Part shown: positions 8,248-17,588 of the stretch, piece after piece
Numbering within the stretch: position 1 is the first letter of the stretch
Layout of the letters: the number at the start of each line of letters is the position of its first letter
Assembly: GCF_900890425.1 (NCBI RefSeq)
Contig: NZ_CAAHFG010000001.1
Location: 620,001-684,000, forward strand
DNA from: Pontiella desulfatans
GTDB lineage: Bacteria > Verrucomicrobiota > Kiritimatiellia > Kiritimatiellales > Pontiellaceae
Reading direction: 5' to 3'
Length of the DNA: 64,000 nucleotides
The notes under the pieces: generated by a model
Database searches by the model: none
What the model saw: the letters and a program-made list of their open reading frames with translations, nothing else
Told to the model about the DNA's origin: nothing
Position numbers and translations under genes: made by a program

Positions 8248-9174
8248 ATGCCTATCTATGATGACATCACGAAAACCGTCGGACATACCCAGCTGGTAAG
8301 GCTGAACCGGATCACGGAAGGCCTGCCGGGCACGGTGGCTGTAAAGCTGGAATCGCGCAATCCGCTTTCCAGCGTGAAAGACCGTATTGGAGTGGCCATG
8401 ATCGAGGATGCCGAGGCCAAGGGGTTGATCAAGCCCGGGGCCACACTGATTGAGCCGACCAGCGGCAACACCGGCATTGCCTTGGCGTTCACCGCCGCGG
8501 CCAAAGGATATAAGCTGATCCTCACCATGCCCGAAAGCATGAGCATCGAACGGCGGCGCCTGTTGCAGGTGCTTGGCGCCCAGCTGGTGCTGACGCCGGC
8601 TGAAAAAGGCATGCCCGGGGCCATTGCCGCCGCGGAGGAGCTGGTCGAAAAGAATCCCGACGCCATCATGCTCCAGCAGTTCGACAATCCGTCGAATCCG
8701 GAGATCCATCGTAAAACCACGGCCGAGGAAATCTGGGCGGATACGGACGGGAAGGTCGATATCTTCGTGGCCGGTGTTGGAACCGGTGGCACTATTTCGG
8801 GGGTTGGTGCCGGGTTGAAGGAAAAGAATCCGGCCGTCAAGGCCGTTGCCGTCGAGCCGATCCAGTCGCCCGTCATTTCCGGAGGCAAGCCGGGGCCCCA
8901 CAAGATCCAGGGCATCGGGGCGGGGTTCATCCCGAACAACCTCGATACCGACATCATCGATGAGATTATCCAGATCGATGGCGATGACGCCGGCAACATG
9001 GCGCGTCGTTTGGCCAAGGAGGAAGGTATCCTTTGCGGCATCTCGGCCGGGGGCAATGTGTTCGCCGCCGTTCAGCTTGCGAAAAAGGCTGAAAACGCTG
9101 GGAAGCTGATCGTCACCGTCATCTGCGACACCGGCGAGCGCTATCTCTCGACCTGGCTTTTCGAAGACGCCTGA
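8248..9174 (+). CDS. cysK: Cysteine synthase A (O-acetylserine sulfhydrylase)
   Basis: 308 residues, PLP-dependent enzyme making cysteine from O-acetylserine and sulfide. Visible motifs: the PLP lysine in [11 protein letters not shown], the substrate loop [10 protein letters not shown], the phosphate-binding glycine loop [12 protein letters not shown], and GISAGGN near the C terminus. It starts at ATG 8248 after AACAGGAG. Full length for the family. Linked to the Rrf2 regulator upstream and followed by a terminator, it forms a two-gene operon. Confidence 0.95.
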   Translation: MPIYDDITKTVGHTQLVRLNRITEGLPGTVAVKLESRNPLSSVKDRIGVAMIEDAEAKGLIKPGATLIEPTSGNTGIALAFTAAAKGYKLILTMPESMSIERRRLLQVLGAQLVLTPAEKGMPGAIAAAEELVEKNPDAIMLQQFDNPSNPEIHRKTTAEEIWADTDGKVDIFVAGVGTGGTISGVGAGLKEKNPAVKAVAVEPIQSPVISGGKPGPHKIQGIGAGFIPNNLDTDIIDEIIQIDGDDAGNMARRLAKEEGILCGISAGGNVFAAVQLAKKAENAGKLIVTVICDTGERYLSTWLFEDA

Positions 9175-9191
9175 TTCTTCCATAGGCATTG

Positions 9192-9234
9192 AAAAACGTC
9201 GGCATCCAGCAAGTGGAGCCGGCGTTTTTTTTTG
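9192..9234 (+). terminator. Rho-independent terminator after cysK
   Basis: An interrupted stem (ACGTCGGC with TCCA below, GCAAG loop, TGGA then GCCGGCGT, with one G-U pair) is followed by nine T residues at 9225-9233. Confidence 0.8.
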
Positions 9235-9498
9235 TTCTTTCCGGAAGAGCGTCCCTTCTTCCTGTCCCATGCCGAGATTCTTTTCCTATGGTTTAGGCGC
9301 TGTAGAAATCGGTCGTTTTGGCATGGGTTTTTTCTTTCTCTAATATTGGACTGTTTGATTTACAATCTGCCGGTCGAGTAATTCTAATGTTTTTCTTGTT
9401 GTAGTACTTCGGGGATGCAAAAATAACCGGCAAGTATATAAATATATAGATGGGTAATCCTTCCGCTGAAAGTCTGTGGCAGGTTGCAATGGGGTGGT
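9235..9498 (+). other. AT-rich leader of the phospho-signalling/Srf cluster
   Basis: No gene is supported here. The segment is clearly more AT-rich than its surroundings, with an AAGTATATAAATATATAG stretch at 9432-9449 that would suit a -10 region. No well-spaced -35 box is visible, so the promoter of the 22-kb cluster is only presumed to lie here. Confidence 0.4.
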
Positions 9499-11445
9499 AT
9501 GTATTCATTGAGGTTGAGTTGTGGTGGTGCGACGGACGCCGGCCGCGTTCGCAAGAAAAACGAAGATTCGATCTTGATTATGGATCGATACGGTTTTTGT
9601 TGCGTGGCGGATGGTATGGGAGGGGCGTCCGGTGGCGATCTTGCCAGTCAAAAGACCGTTGAGTTGATCGAGGCGCATCTCTCAACCCATTCGCCCCAAA
9701 TGCCGCTCGATGAAAAGATCCGGTGCATTGCGGATGCCGCCAACGAGGCTAGCGATTGGATTTTCAACTGGGCTCAGCAGAATCAGGTTAAGGGGACGGG
9801 CACCACGTTGGTGTCACTGGTGTTGTCGGAGGATTATCCGTGGGCACCCTATATTCTCCATGCGGGCGACAGCCGCATCTATCTCTACAGGGGCGGCGGG
9901 CTGAGGCAGGTTTCGACCGACCATTCCATTGAGGAGGCCATCGGGAACAATGACGGCAAGGAGATTCCGAGCCAGTTCAAGGGATTGATCACCAATGCGC
10001 TGGGGCTGAAACGAAAGGTTTCCCTTGAGGTGACCCATTCCGACCAGCAGGCCGGGGATATCTGGATTCTTTGCTCCGATGGACTTTCGAATATGGTTTC
10101 GGATAGTCGGATTGGAGAAATCGTTGGTGCGAAGAAAGCGGGAAGTCCTGAATCCATTGCCCAGACCTTGGTGGACGAAGCCAACAAAATGGGCGGGCGG
10201 GACAATATCTCAGTGGTTGTTGTTCGGGTTGATGAGTGCAGCGAATTACCTGAGGGAGCCGCCGCGATCCCGTTTGAAAATCCGCTTCCACGTGATGCTT
10301 CCATCACCGATACGCCGGAAACGGCAGCAACCGAATCCTTGCTTCCGCGCGAAACGACCGATAGTTCAGATTTGGTGAGCATTCAAACCGCCGGGATGGA
10401 GAATACGGGGTTGCATACCGTGGCCGACGATGCAACGTCTTCCAGTCGTTGGAGAGTTTGGCTGGGGCTGGGGGTGGTCGTTGTCCTGGCAGTGGTCTAT
10501 TTCCTGACACCGCGCGCTAAAAATGCGATCGAGGAGCCGCGTCCGAATGGGTTGGTTGTACCCGAAAGGGCTGTTTCGAAGTCCAGCCAAGCCTCGGGAA
10601 TCCCGAGCGGTTCCATGGCCGATATTCTGGACCATGCCGTCCAGACGGGGGACTGGGCTGGAGCCTATCGTGCAGCGAAGGCGTCCCCGGAGCGGTATGC
10701 ATCGGTCAAGAATGAACAGGATTTCGAGGCCATCCAGGCTTGGAAGGATTTCTGGGATGCAGCCTCTGGTTCCTCGTTCGATGCGGCGGGTGAATTTGGA
10801 GCCTACCAGCAGGCGTATGCGGACTTGGTTGCCTTGATCGGCCGCGGTCGGATTGTTATTGAAGTTTCCAATGCCTGGCCGGCACCGGGCGCCGGCTTGG
10901 CGAATGCCTATTGCCGGAAAATATATTCCATGCAATTGCGCGTGTTCGGCGAGCTTGACCGCTTCAGTACCGAGGTGAACGATTCGCTGGCCTATTTCAA
11001 GGCCGATGGCGGTTCCGTTTTTGAGGACTTGTGCCACTATTCGGCAGATCCCGCCGGGGATGCCAAGACCCTTATGGAACGCTTCGATGCGTTGGAGACA
11101 AGGGTTAAGGGCTTCCGGCGTTGGGTCGGTAAAAACGAGCGCTATCCGGTTGAGGTGGAAAGCATGTCGCGGCTGTCGGCTTCCACGGTTGCCGCAATCA
11201 TCGAGACGCTCAACGGGCTTTCAATGGAGATTGCGCAGGTTGCCCGTTCGGTTGAGGCGGAAGGGATTGTCGCGGCGGAAGCCCTGGAGCAAAAAGGTGC
11301 GGCCATTGAACGGTTTAACAAGGCACGGGATCTGCTAGTTGCCCAGGCGCCCCGGCAAAGAACAAGGGCCTATGATTCAAAAACATTGGATTCCACCGCC
11401 GTAAGGGAATTCTTGGCGGCCTTGGATGGCCTGGAGCAGGAGTAG
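9499..11445 (+). CDS. Membrane-bound PP2C-type Ser/Thr phosphatase
   Basis: About 648 residues. Residues ~5-245 are a PP2C domain with the metal-binding motifs RKKNEDS, VADGMGG, HAGDSR, SDGLSNM and GGRDNISVVVV all intact, so it should remove phosphate from Ser/Thr. A Thr/Ser/Glu-rich linker and one transmembrane helix (~317-339, WLGLGVVVVLAVVYFLT) lead to a ~300-residue extracytoplasmic domain of unknown, mostly helical type. The start at ATG 9499 follows GGGGTGG; an in-frame TTG lies at 9484. It is the first gene of the cluster and the natural partner of the kinase 33 bp downstream, as in PppA/PpkA pairs. Confidence 0.9.
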   Translation: MYSLRLSCGGATDAGRVRKKNEDSILIMDRYGFCCVADGMGGASGGDLASQKTVELIEAHLSTHSPQMPLDEKIRCIADAANEASDWIFNWAQQNQVKGTGTTLVSLVLSEDYPWAPYILHAGDSRIYLYRGGGLRQVSTDHSIEEAIGNNDGKEIPSQFKGLITNALGLKRKVSLEVTHSDQQAGDIWILCSDGLSNMVSDSRIGEIVGAKKAGSPESIAQTLVDEANKMGGRDNISVVVVRVDECSELPEGAAAIPFENPLPRDASITDTPETAATESLLPRETTDSSDLVSIQTAGMENTGLHTVADDATSSSRWRVWLGLGVVVVLAVVYFLTPRAKNAIEEPRPNGLVVPERAVSKSSQASGIPSGSMADILDHAVQTGDWAGAYRAAKASPERYASVKNEQDFEAIQAWKDFWDAASGSSFDAAGEFGAYQQAYADLVALIGRGRIVIEVSNAWPAPGAGLANAYCRKIYSMQLRVFGELDRFSTEVNDSLAYFKADGGSVFEDLCHYSADPAGDAKTLMERFDALETRVKGFRRWVGKNERYPVEVESMSRLSASTVAAIIETLNGLSMEIAQVARSVEAEGIVAAEALEQKGAAIERFNKARDLLVAQAPRQRTRAYDSKTLDSTAVREFLAALDGLEQE

Positions 11446-11478
11446 GCACTGCCAACGGTATAGGTAGATAGTGGTACT

Positions 11479-14400
11479 ATGGATAATTTGAAAAAAATTT
11501 TCATCGAAGTTTGCGATGGTCCTGAAACCGGGATGTCCTGGGAATTTTCCCAGGAAACGGTAAACATTGGCCGAACGGAAGACAACGATGCGATCCTAAG
11601 CGATCTAACGGTTTCGAAAGCGCATTGTTCGATTGTGCAGGTCGAGGGGGCGGTTCAGGTGAAAAACGTGAGCGGGTCAAATCCGACCCGCGTAAACGGC
11701 GATCAGGTTGAAAACGCCGAACTTGCACATGGTGACATAATTCAATTAGGCAAGACCGTGCTAAAGTACACCTTGGCCGAGGAGCTGGACGCCTCGTCGG
11801 AATCCCTGTATGGCGAAGAGGATGAAACCCACGATCCGGAAACCGCCGCCACCATGTTCATCGACCATGATTCCATTCAGGATCAGCTCGAAGCCGTCGA
11901 TGCCACCATGGAAACCCAGGCCGCCGAGGGCGATACGCAGGCGAATCGCTATACCATCCATTCCAAGCTGGCCCAGAGCGGGCAGGCGATGCTGTTTCAC
12001 GGGAGCGACGAGACGTCCGGGGAAGAGGTTGCCCTCAAGCTGTTCACCCACGATATCAGCGACCATGTGTCCGAAGCGCGGTTCCAGCGGGAAATCAAGA
12101 TTCTCGAACGGTTGTCCCACCGCAATATTGTGGAATACCGCGGCGTCTTCGAGGTTGAAGGCGAGTGGGGGGAGTCCAAGCGCTATTTGGTGATGGAATT
12201 CCTGAAAGGCAAGACGCTCAAGGAAATGATTGCCGACTATCCCAAGGGGATGCCCTGGGAAAAGGCGCGCGATATCTTCGAGCAGTGCCTGGATGGCCTG
12301 ATCCACGCGTATGATGAGCATAACGTCATCCACCGCGACATCAAACCCTCCAACATCTTCATTCTGGAGGATGGCACGGCCAAGTTGATCGACTTCGGCA
12401 TATCCCGCATGGATTCCGAGAGCACCCATACCGGCGGTTCGGGCATGATGGGGTCGTTCGACTACATGGCCCCCGATTTTGTTCTGCGGGACGAACCCAA
12501 TTTCCGTGGCGACATGGTTTCGGATATCTTCAGCCTGTTCGCCTGCTTCCACGAAGCGATTACCGGTGCGTTGCCCTATCCCAAATTCGGCGAGCGCCAG
12601 GAGTTGGAATACCTGAACCGCTGGAAGGCCGGGGATGCGCGGCTTTCGAACAAGCACATCGTTTTCCGGGTCGTATCGCACTTGTCGCGCTTTTTCAGCA
12701 AGGGGCTGGCTGCCGACCACAAGGAGCGCTACCAAACCTTTGCAAAGGTTCGTTCGGAACTGGGCACCCTTCGCAACCGCACCATCAATCACCAGAATGT
12801 CGAAGAATACGAGTTGCTTGATGGACTGGGGGCCGGGGGCTTCGGCGAGGTGTATCTGAGCCGGAAAAAGTCGGACAAGGAACTGGTGGCGGTCAAGCGC
12901 CTTTATTCGAACCGGCCAAACAAGCGTTTCATTAAGGAAGCCAGCGTGCTGCGCCAATATTCGCATCCGGCGATCGTCAAATATCTGGATTATTTTGAAA
13001 CGGTAAGTTCGTCGGGTTCGCGGAACTCGATCCTGGTGCTCGAATACCTCGAAGGCGAAACCCTCAACCGGGCGGTTGCCGAGAACAAGAGCGGAATGGA
13101 TACCGCGTTCACGCTCAAGCTATTCCTGCAATATCTCTCCGCCCTCGATTTCCTGCATAACGCCGAAAACCCCATCATCCACCGCGACATCAAGCCCTCC
13201 AACCTGCACGTGCCGGAGGACGACCCCTTCACGGCCAAGATCCTGGACATGGGCATTGTCAAGGATGTCAGCGGGACGCAAACCTCCGGCAAGCTGCCCG
13301 GCACCTACTACTATATGGCGCCGGAAATGTTCACCACCAACAACCGCGGCACGCCGCAGACCGATATCTACGCCCTTGGATTGGCTTTCTACGAGGCATT
13401 GACCGGCCAGCCGGCCTTTCCCCGTCTGCCGAAGAACGACAAGGATGCCATCGTGGAGATGGTTGAACGATCCCAGGGCAAGAAGGAATACCGGATCAAC
13501 TATGGCCATGAATCGTTCAAGCAATGCCACGACCTGATCAACATTGTCCAAAAGGCCATCCAGCAGGATCCCCAAACCCGCTACGCCTCTGCGGCCGCGA
13601 TGTGGGAGGATGTTGCGGATGTGCTCTGCCGTTCCTTCGCCTTCCCCGCAGGCGAAATCGATAAGCTACGCAGCGCAACCCTGGTTCAGGGCGAAGCGGC
13701 CGACCTCTCCCGGTTCATTGATCCCGGCGATCTCCGCCCGGGAAAGAAGGGGCGCGTGGCCAAAGGAAAGGGCAAAGGGCGGGGCGTCGTGTTTGTGCTG
13801 GTGCTTTTCCTGCTCGGCGCTGCGGCTGGAGTGGGCATCTGGAAACGCGATGCCCTTCTGGCGCTGATAAACAATAAATTCCCCGCGCTGGGCAAGACGG
13901 TGCCTGTCGTGGCATCCGCCCCCGTCGCGGAGCCGGTCGCACCGGCCGATCCGGTGGCGGAACCTGTTCCCGTGGTGGAGGCCGTGCCCGTGCCGGAAGT
14001 CGTTGCCGAACCGCAGGTCGTGCCCGTGGACGAAAAGAAGGGGCTGGGTAGTATCTTTGCGAAGGAGGTCGATGTTTCAGACCTGGTCAAAGACATCGAG
14101 GACGAGGCCCGCAACTATCCCGAGGTGATCGACTACAATGGTTTGTCCAAAGCGTGTGAAGCCCGCTTGAAAACCTATTTTGAAATCATTGAGGACGAGC
14201 GTTCCGGCAAGCCGGAGGTGCTGAAGGCCCGAAGGGTGTTCTGGGAAAAGCAGATTGCCTATGTGATGGATGCGGTTGCGGATGGATCCACCGATTTGCT
14301 GGCCATTGCCCGCGGGCAGTTCTTCGCCGCGCTTCCCTGCCATGCGCTCGACATCGGCACATCGAAGGTGGACTCCATTTTCGCGTCCATGACGGGGAAC

Positions 14401-15363
14401 ATTGAAGCCAGGATGGATGTTGAGCTTCCTGAGGGGCAAGGGGTGGCGGATTATCTTCCCTTGCGCAAGTCGACCGGATTCGAGGTTTGGAAAACGATGC
14501 CCAACGACGCAGCCGGCCAATATCTGAGAAGGGTGGTTGGAACCCTGCCCTTCACCCATAAGGCGAAGCTGTTCCCCGAAAACGGGCGCCTGAAGCTGAC
14601 GTCGGAAACAGGGACGGTGACGCGCGAGGAGGTTCTCGATTTTGTTCTCGTGCCCAATGGCTTCAGGCAATCTCCCATGGGGGACGATGGCTTTACCGGC
14701 GAGGAGGTGCGCAATCCGTTCTACCTCTCGAAGACCGAGGTCTCCAAGCAGGTCATACGCTGTTTCAAGGATTCGCTGGAAGCAGGCGAGAGGGCGAGCA
14801 TTTTCCCGACGAAGCGCTTTACTGGGTCGGGCCCCTTCGACGAGGGGGCGGAGGACCTGGCGATCCTTTTCTGCAACTGGTTAAGCCGGGCCGATGGGCT
14901 GGAGGAGCTGTATTCCCGCACGGAAAGCGGCGGGTGGGCGCTCGACTTGCGCAGGGATGGCTACCGTTTGCCCTTCGACTACGAATGGGAGTATGCCGCC
15001 CGGTTCGGCTTCGATTTCGGGCCGGAGTCGGGCAGGAAGAGTTGGCAGGAGATGGCGCCGTCGCTAGACCGGAAGAACGAGTTGGTTTGGTACTATGAAA
15101 AGAGCGAGCCGCGCGAGAAGGATACCGCCCATGCCTATCCCCTTGGCGTTTACGACATGTGCGGCAACGTTGAAGAAATCTGCATGGCCTCTCTCGCCGA
15201 TCAGCCGGAGGGCCAGATGGTGGTCGACCTGGTTACCCGGGGTGGGGGCTCGGCAAGCCGTTGTTCCATTGCCCAGGTGATGCCTTGGTCGGGCGGCCAA
15301 ATCGGCGGCGAATCCATATATGGTTTCCGGGTGGTGCGCCCGTTGCCGTTCCATGATTTTTAA
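11479..15363 (+). CDS. FHA - kinase - kinase - TM - SUMF1-fold sensor protein
   Basis: 1294 residues. In order: FHA domain (~20-95, IGRTEDND, SKAHC); Ser/Thr kinase 1 (~156-435) with K187, HRDIKPSN at 285 and DFG at 305 but a degenerate glycine loop (LAQSGQAML); kinase 2 (~444-745) with intact loop GAGGFGEV, K473, HRDIKPSN at 568 but DMG at 590 in place of DFG; TM helix ~769-790; a Pro/Val/Glu-rich stretch (~808-850); an extracytoplasmic part ending in a formylglycine-generating-enzyme (SUMF1) fold (~1051-1290: DYEWEYAARFGF, DMCGNVEEI, TRGGGSASR, GFRVV). In other bacteria such kinases phosphorylate FHA partners; here FHA proteins follow. The SUMF1 part is outside the membrane and more likely a ligand or partner domain than a sulfatase maturase. 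Two tandem kinases on one chain are unusual. Confidence 0.92.
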   Translation: MDNLKKIFIEVCDGPETGMSWEFSQETVNIGRTEDNDAILSDLTVSKAHCSIVQVEGAVQVKNVSGSNPTRVNGDQVENAELAHGDIIQLGKTVLKYTLAEELDASSESLYGEEDETHDPETAATMFIDHDSIQDQLEAVDATMETQAAEGDTQANRYTIHSKLAQSGQAMLFHGSDETSGEEVALKLFTHDISDHVSEARFQREIKILERLSHRNIVEYRGVFEVEGEWGESKRYLVMEFLKGKTLKEMIADYPKGMPWEKARDIFEQCLDGLIHAYDEHNVIHRDIKPSNIFILEDGTAKLIDFGISRMDSESTHTGGSGMMGSFDYMAPDFVLRDEPNFRGDMVSDIFSLFACFHEAITGALPYPKFGERQELEYLNRWKAGDARLSNKHIVFRVVSHLSRFFSKGLAADHKERYQTFAKVRSELGTLRNRTINHQNVEEYELLDGLGAGGFGEVYLSRKKSDKELVAVKRLYSNRPNKRFIKEASVLRQYSHPAIVKYLDYFETVSSSGSRNSILVLEYLEGETLNRAVAENKSGMDTAFTLKLFLQYLSALDFLHNAENPIIHRDIKPSNLHVPEDDPFTAKILDMGIVKDVSGTQTSGKLPGTYYYMAPEMFTTNNRGTPQTDIYALGLAFYEALTGQPAFPRLPKNDKDAIVEMVERSQGKKEYRINYGHESFKQCHDLINIVQKAIQQDPQTRYASAAAMWEDVADVLCRSFAFPAGEIDKLRSATLVQGEAADLSRFIDPGDLRPGKKGRVAKGKGKGRGVVFVLVLFLLGAAAGVGIWKRDALLALINNKFPALGKTVPVVASAPVAEPVAPADPVAEPVPVVEAVPVPEVVAEPQVVPVDEKKGLGSIFAKEVDVSDLVKDIEDEARNYPEVIDYNGLSKACEARLKTYFEIIEDERSGKPEVLKARRVFWEKQIAYVMDAVADGSTDLLAIARGQFFAALPCHALDIGTSKVDSIFASMTGNIEARMDVELPEGQGVADYLPLRKSTGFEVWKTMPNDAAGQYLRRVVGTLPFTHKAKLFPENGRLKLTSETGTVTREEVLDFVLVPNGFRQSPMGDDGFTGEEVRNPFYLSKTEVSKQVIRCFKDSLEAGERASIFPTKRFTGSGPFDEGAEDLAILFCNWLSRADGLEELYSRTESGGWALDLRRDGYRLPFDYEWEYAARFGFDFGPESGRKSWQEMAPSLDRKNELVWYYEKSEPREKDTAHAYPLGVYDMCGNVEEICMASLADQPEGQMVVDLVTRGGGSASRCSIAQVMPWSGGQIGGESIYGFRVVRPLPFHDF

Positions 15364-15387
15364 GGATAGACGTTCAAGGAGCTGGAT

Positions 15388-17529
15388 ATGAAAAATGCGA
15401 GAAGGAGAAGGGTTCGGCTTGCCGTGCCATCGTTGCTGTTGTTGATTGCCGGATGCGGAACCATTTCGCCGCCGATCAGTGAAAACCCCTATTTGGGCTA
15501 TGTGCGTTGCAAGGCCATTCTGGACGATGCCAGCCAGAAGGCCGACTACCATGCCTTCAGCAAGCAGATTGAGAGCTATCAGGAGCAGATTGCCAGTAGC
15601 GAATTGAAGTCGCGCATGGTCGTCAAGCCCGCCGAAGGCATCAAGAAGCTCGATCAGTGGCAAAACTATGTGAACGAGTTGGAGCGGGTGATTGTTGTCC
15701 AGGAGGACCAGTGGATGGGTGCCGCTTCGGTGCTCAAACAGAAGGAGCTCATGGCGCTCCGGGATTTTTGGAGCCGTTCCCAGGATAAGCTTTCATTCGA
15801 AGGGGCGAAGGCATCGACCCCGTGGGAACGTGAGTTGACCGAGTCGGGATTGTTCCTGACCAACCTGAAGAAGGAAAGCGAGAACGCGCGGCTTCGATTG
15901 GATTCCTACCGCCAAAAACGCGACTATTTCAAAGCGCTCGATGAAATTCCCGCCCTGATGGCCTATGGCGATATTGGGAGCCTGAAAGAGATCGTCTTGG
16001 AAGAAGCCACCGTGCATTGGGTGGGGTTGGTGCGCGAGTGGTTGGTCGATTGCAAGCGACGCGAGCCGGAGGCCCAGGAACCCGAGTTGTTCAAGATCTA
16101 TACAACAATCAATTCCTTTAAGGTGAAGAGCGGTATGCCCAAGCGTTTCGACGCGGTTATGGACGATACCATCGATACGCTGGGCAACAATTGGCGCCAA
16201 CGGATTACCGAGCTGGGGGAGAACCGGGCCTATTGGGAGGCCTATCAACTTGCCCGGGAAAAAGTCGGTGTGGTGAAGGAACAATATGCTTCGCGCAGGG
16301 CGGACTTGGTGAAGGCGATCGGCGTTGGCTATCGGATCGTGCTCGACCAGGCCATGAAGCATTATCTTGACCGGGCTAACTCGAAGTATAGCGAGGACTT
16401 TTTCGGCATCTCCCATGTCTACGGATGCATGGCGCTGGAAATGATTGATTTCTGCAAGGAAGCCGGCATTGAGCCCAACACCCAGGCGAAATCCTGGAGC
16501 AAGAACATCGCCGACCTTATGGTGGATGTGGAGAAGAGAGTCGGGGAATTCCTGTCGCGCCGGTTGGTCATCTACGATTTTGAATCCGATGAGCGTAAAC
16601 TCGGCCGGGAGCTCCGGTTGCTGGCCGCGCAATCGTTTGAACGCTCCGGCAACGCCTATGCCTGGGCCGTCACCGTTCCCGGCGGCAAGACCTTGGACGA
16701 GGAGTCGCTCCCTCCACCGGTTCCCGGCGAGACCGACTATGTGGTTTCGGGGGAGGTGTCGGATTATTCGGTAGAGCAAAAAGACCCCGTCTACACCCCG
16801 GTCAAACCGCTTGAGCGGGGGACGGAGCGCATCGCGCACAAGCCGAACCCGAATTATGGAATCAAAGGCCTGGACTTTAGCGAACACCAGACCATCCACG
16901 AGCAGGCGGTCGACATTTACCCCTGCAAGGAAGTGGAACGGCAAAAGCGCGTTTCGGTCGATCTCAAGGTCTCTTGCGACCATGGCGGCGAGCGGGCGAT
17001 GGAGTTGTTTGCCCTGACGAAGGATTTTGTGAACGATGACCTGGAAGCCGTGATCTGGGCGAAGGGCAAGGAATATGGCGATCCGTCGGAATCGTCCCAG
17101 CCCCGGCTCAATCCCAACCGCGACCTGCTGACGGTGGATACGTTCCCGAGCGACAACCGAAAGGAATTGGCTAAGGATAGCGCGATCTACGAGGAGGTTG
17201 ACCTATTGATTTTGGGAGGTCTCATGGGCCGCTTGGAAAAATTGCTGGGGCGCTATCCGCTGCAACTCATGAAAGGCAATCCGGGGAGTTCACTCGATGA
17301 ACGTTGCGATCGCCTTGGCCTGGTGCTCGTTTATTGCGGTAAGCTTTCCGAGGGCGACCTGCAAAACGACCGCGACTTCAAGTGGATTCACCGCAAGAAA
17401 CAGATCGAAAGCAACATTGAGATGTGGAACGCGAAGCGTTGGCCGGCCGAGGACTCTGTCGTGAAGAAAGAACTGGCCAAAATTTTCAAGACGGCGATTG
17501 ATCTCCGGGTTGAGTTGGATAAACAATAA
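15388..17529 (+). CDS. Large lipoprotein of unknown function in the Srf cluster
   Basis: 713 residues with a lipoprotein signal (VPSLLLLIAGC, Cys ~ residue 24) and AAGGAGCTGG-type ribosome site upstream. The body is charged and mostly helical. Around residues 390-470 the sequence 'SRRLVIYDFESDERKLGREL' followed by 'DYVVSGEVSDYSVEQ' resembles the TolB-N/CsgG-like fold used by lipoproteins that assemble at the outer membrane. This is a weak, by-eye resemblance. Located 24 bp after the kinase, it may be the outer-membrane or periplasmic partner of the membrane proteins in the cluster. No enzyme motif seen. Confidence 0.75.
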   Translation: MKNARRRRVRLAVPSLLLLIAGCGTISPPISENPYLGYVRCKAILDDASQKADYHAFSKQIESYQEQIASSELKSRMVVKPAEGIKKLDQWQNYVNELERVIVVQEDQWMGAASVLKQKELMALRDFWSRSQDKLSFEGAKASTPWERELTESGLFLTNLKKESENARLRLDSYRQKRDYFKALDEIPALMAYGDIGSLKEIVLEEATVHWVGLVREWLVDCKRREPEAQEPELFKIYTTINSFKVKSGMPKRFDAVMDDTIDTLGNNWRQRITELGENRAYWEAYQLAREKVGVVKEQYASRRADLVKAIGVGYRIVLDQAMKHYLDRANSKYSEDFFGISHVYGCMALEMIDFCKEAGIEPNTQAKSWSKNIADLMVDVEKRVGEFLSRRLVIYDFESDERKLGRELRLLAAQSFERSGNAYAWAVTVPGGKTLDEESLPPPVPGETDYVVSGEVSDYSVEQKDPVYTPVKPLERGTERIAHKPNPNYGIKGLDFSEHQTIHEQAVDIYPCKEVERQKRVSVDLKVSCDHGGERAMELFALTKDFVNDDLEAVIWAKGKEYGDPSESSQPRLNPNRDLLTVDTFPSDNRKELAKDSAIYEEVDLLILGGLMGRLEKLLGRYPLQLMKGNPGSSLDERCDRLGLVLVYCGKLSEGDLQNDRDFKWIHRKKQIESNIEMWNAKRWPAEDSVVKKELAKIFKTAIDLRVELDKQ

Positions 17530-17588
17530 TTCGATGAATAGGGATTCCATACCTGTTCATCGGTGTTGTCGTGATGCTAGGGCGTGAC

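Noticed and set aside
14629..15350. Formylglycine-generating enzyme able to mature the sulfatases
   Set aside because: The SUMF1 fold is the extracytoplasmic end of a membrane kinase; cytoplasmic cysteine conversion would not be reachable and the family is widely reused as a binding domain.
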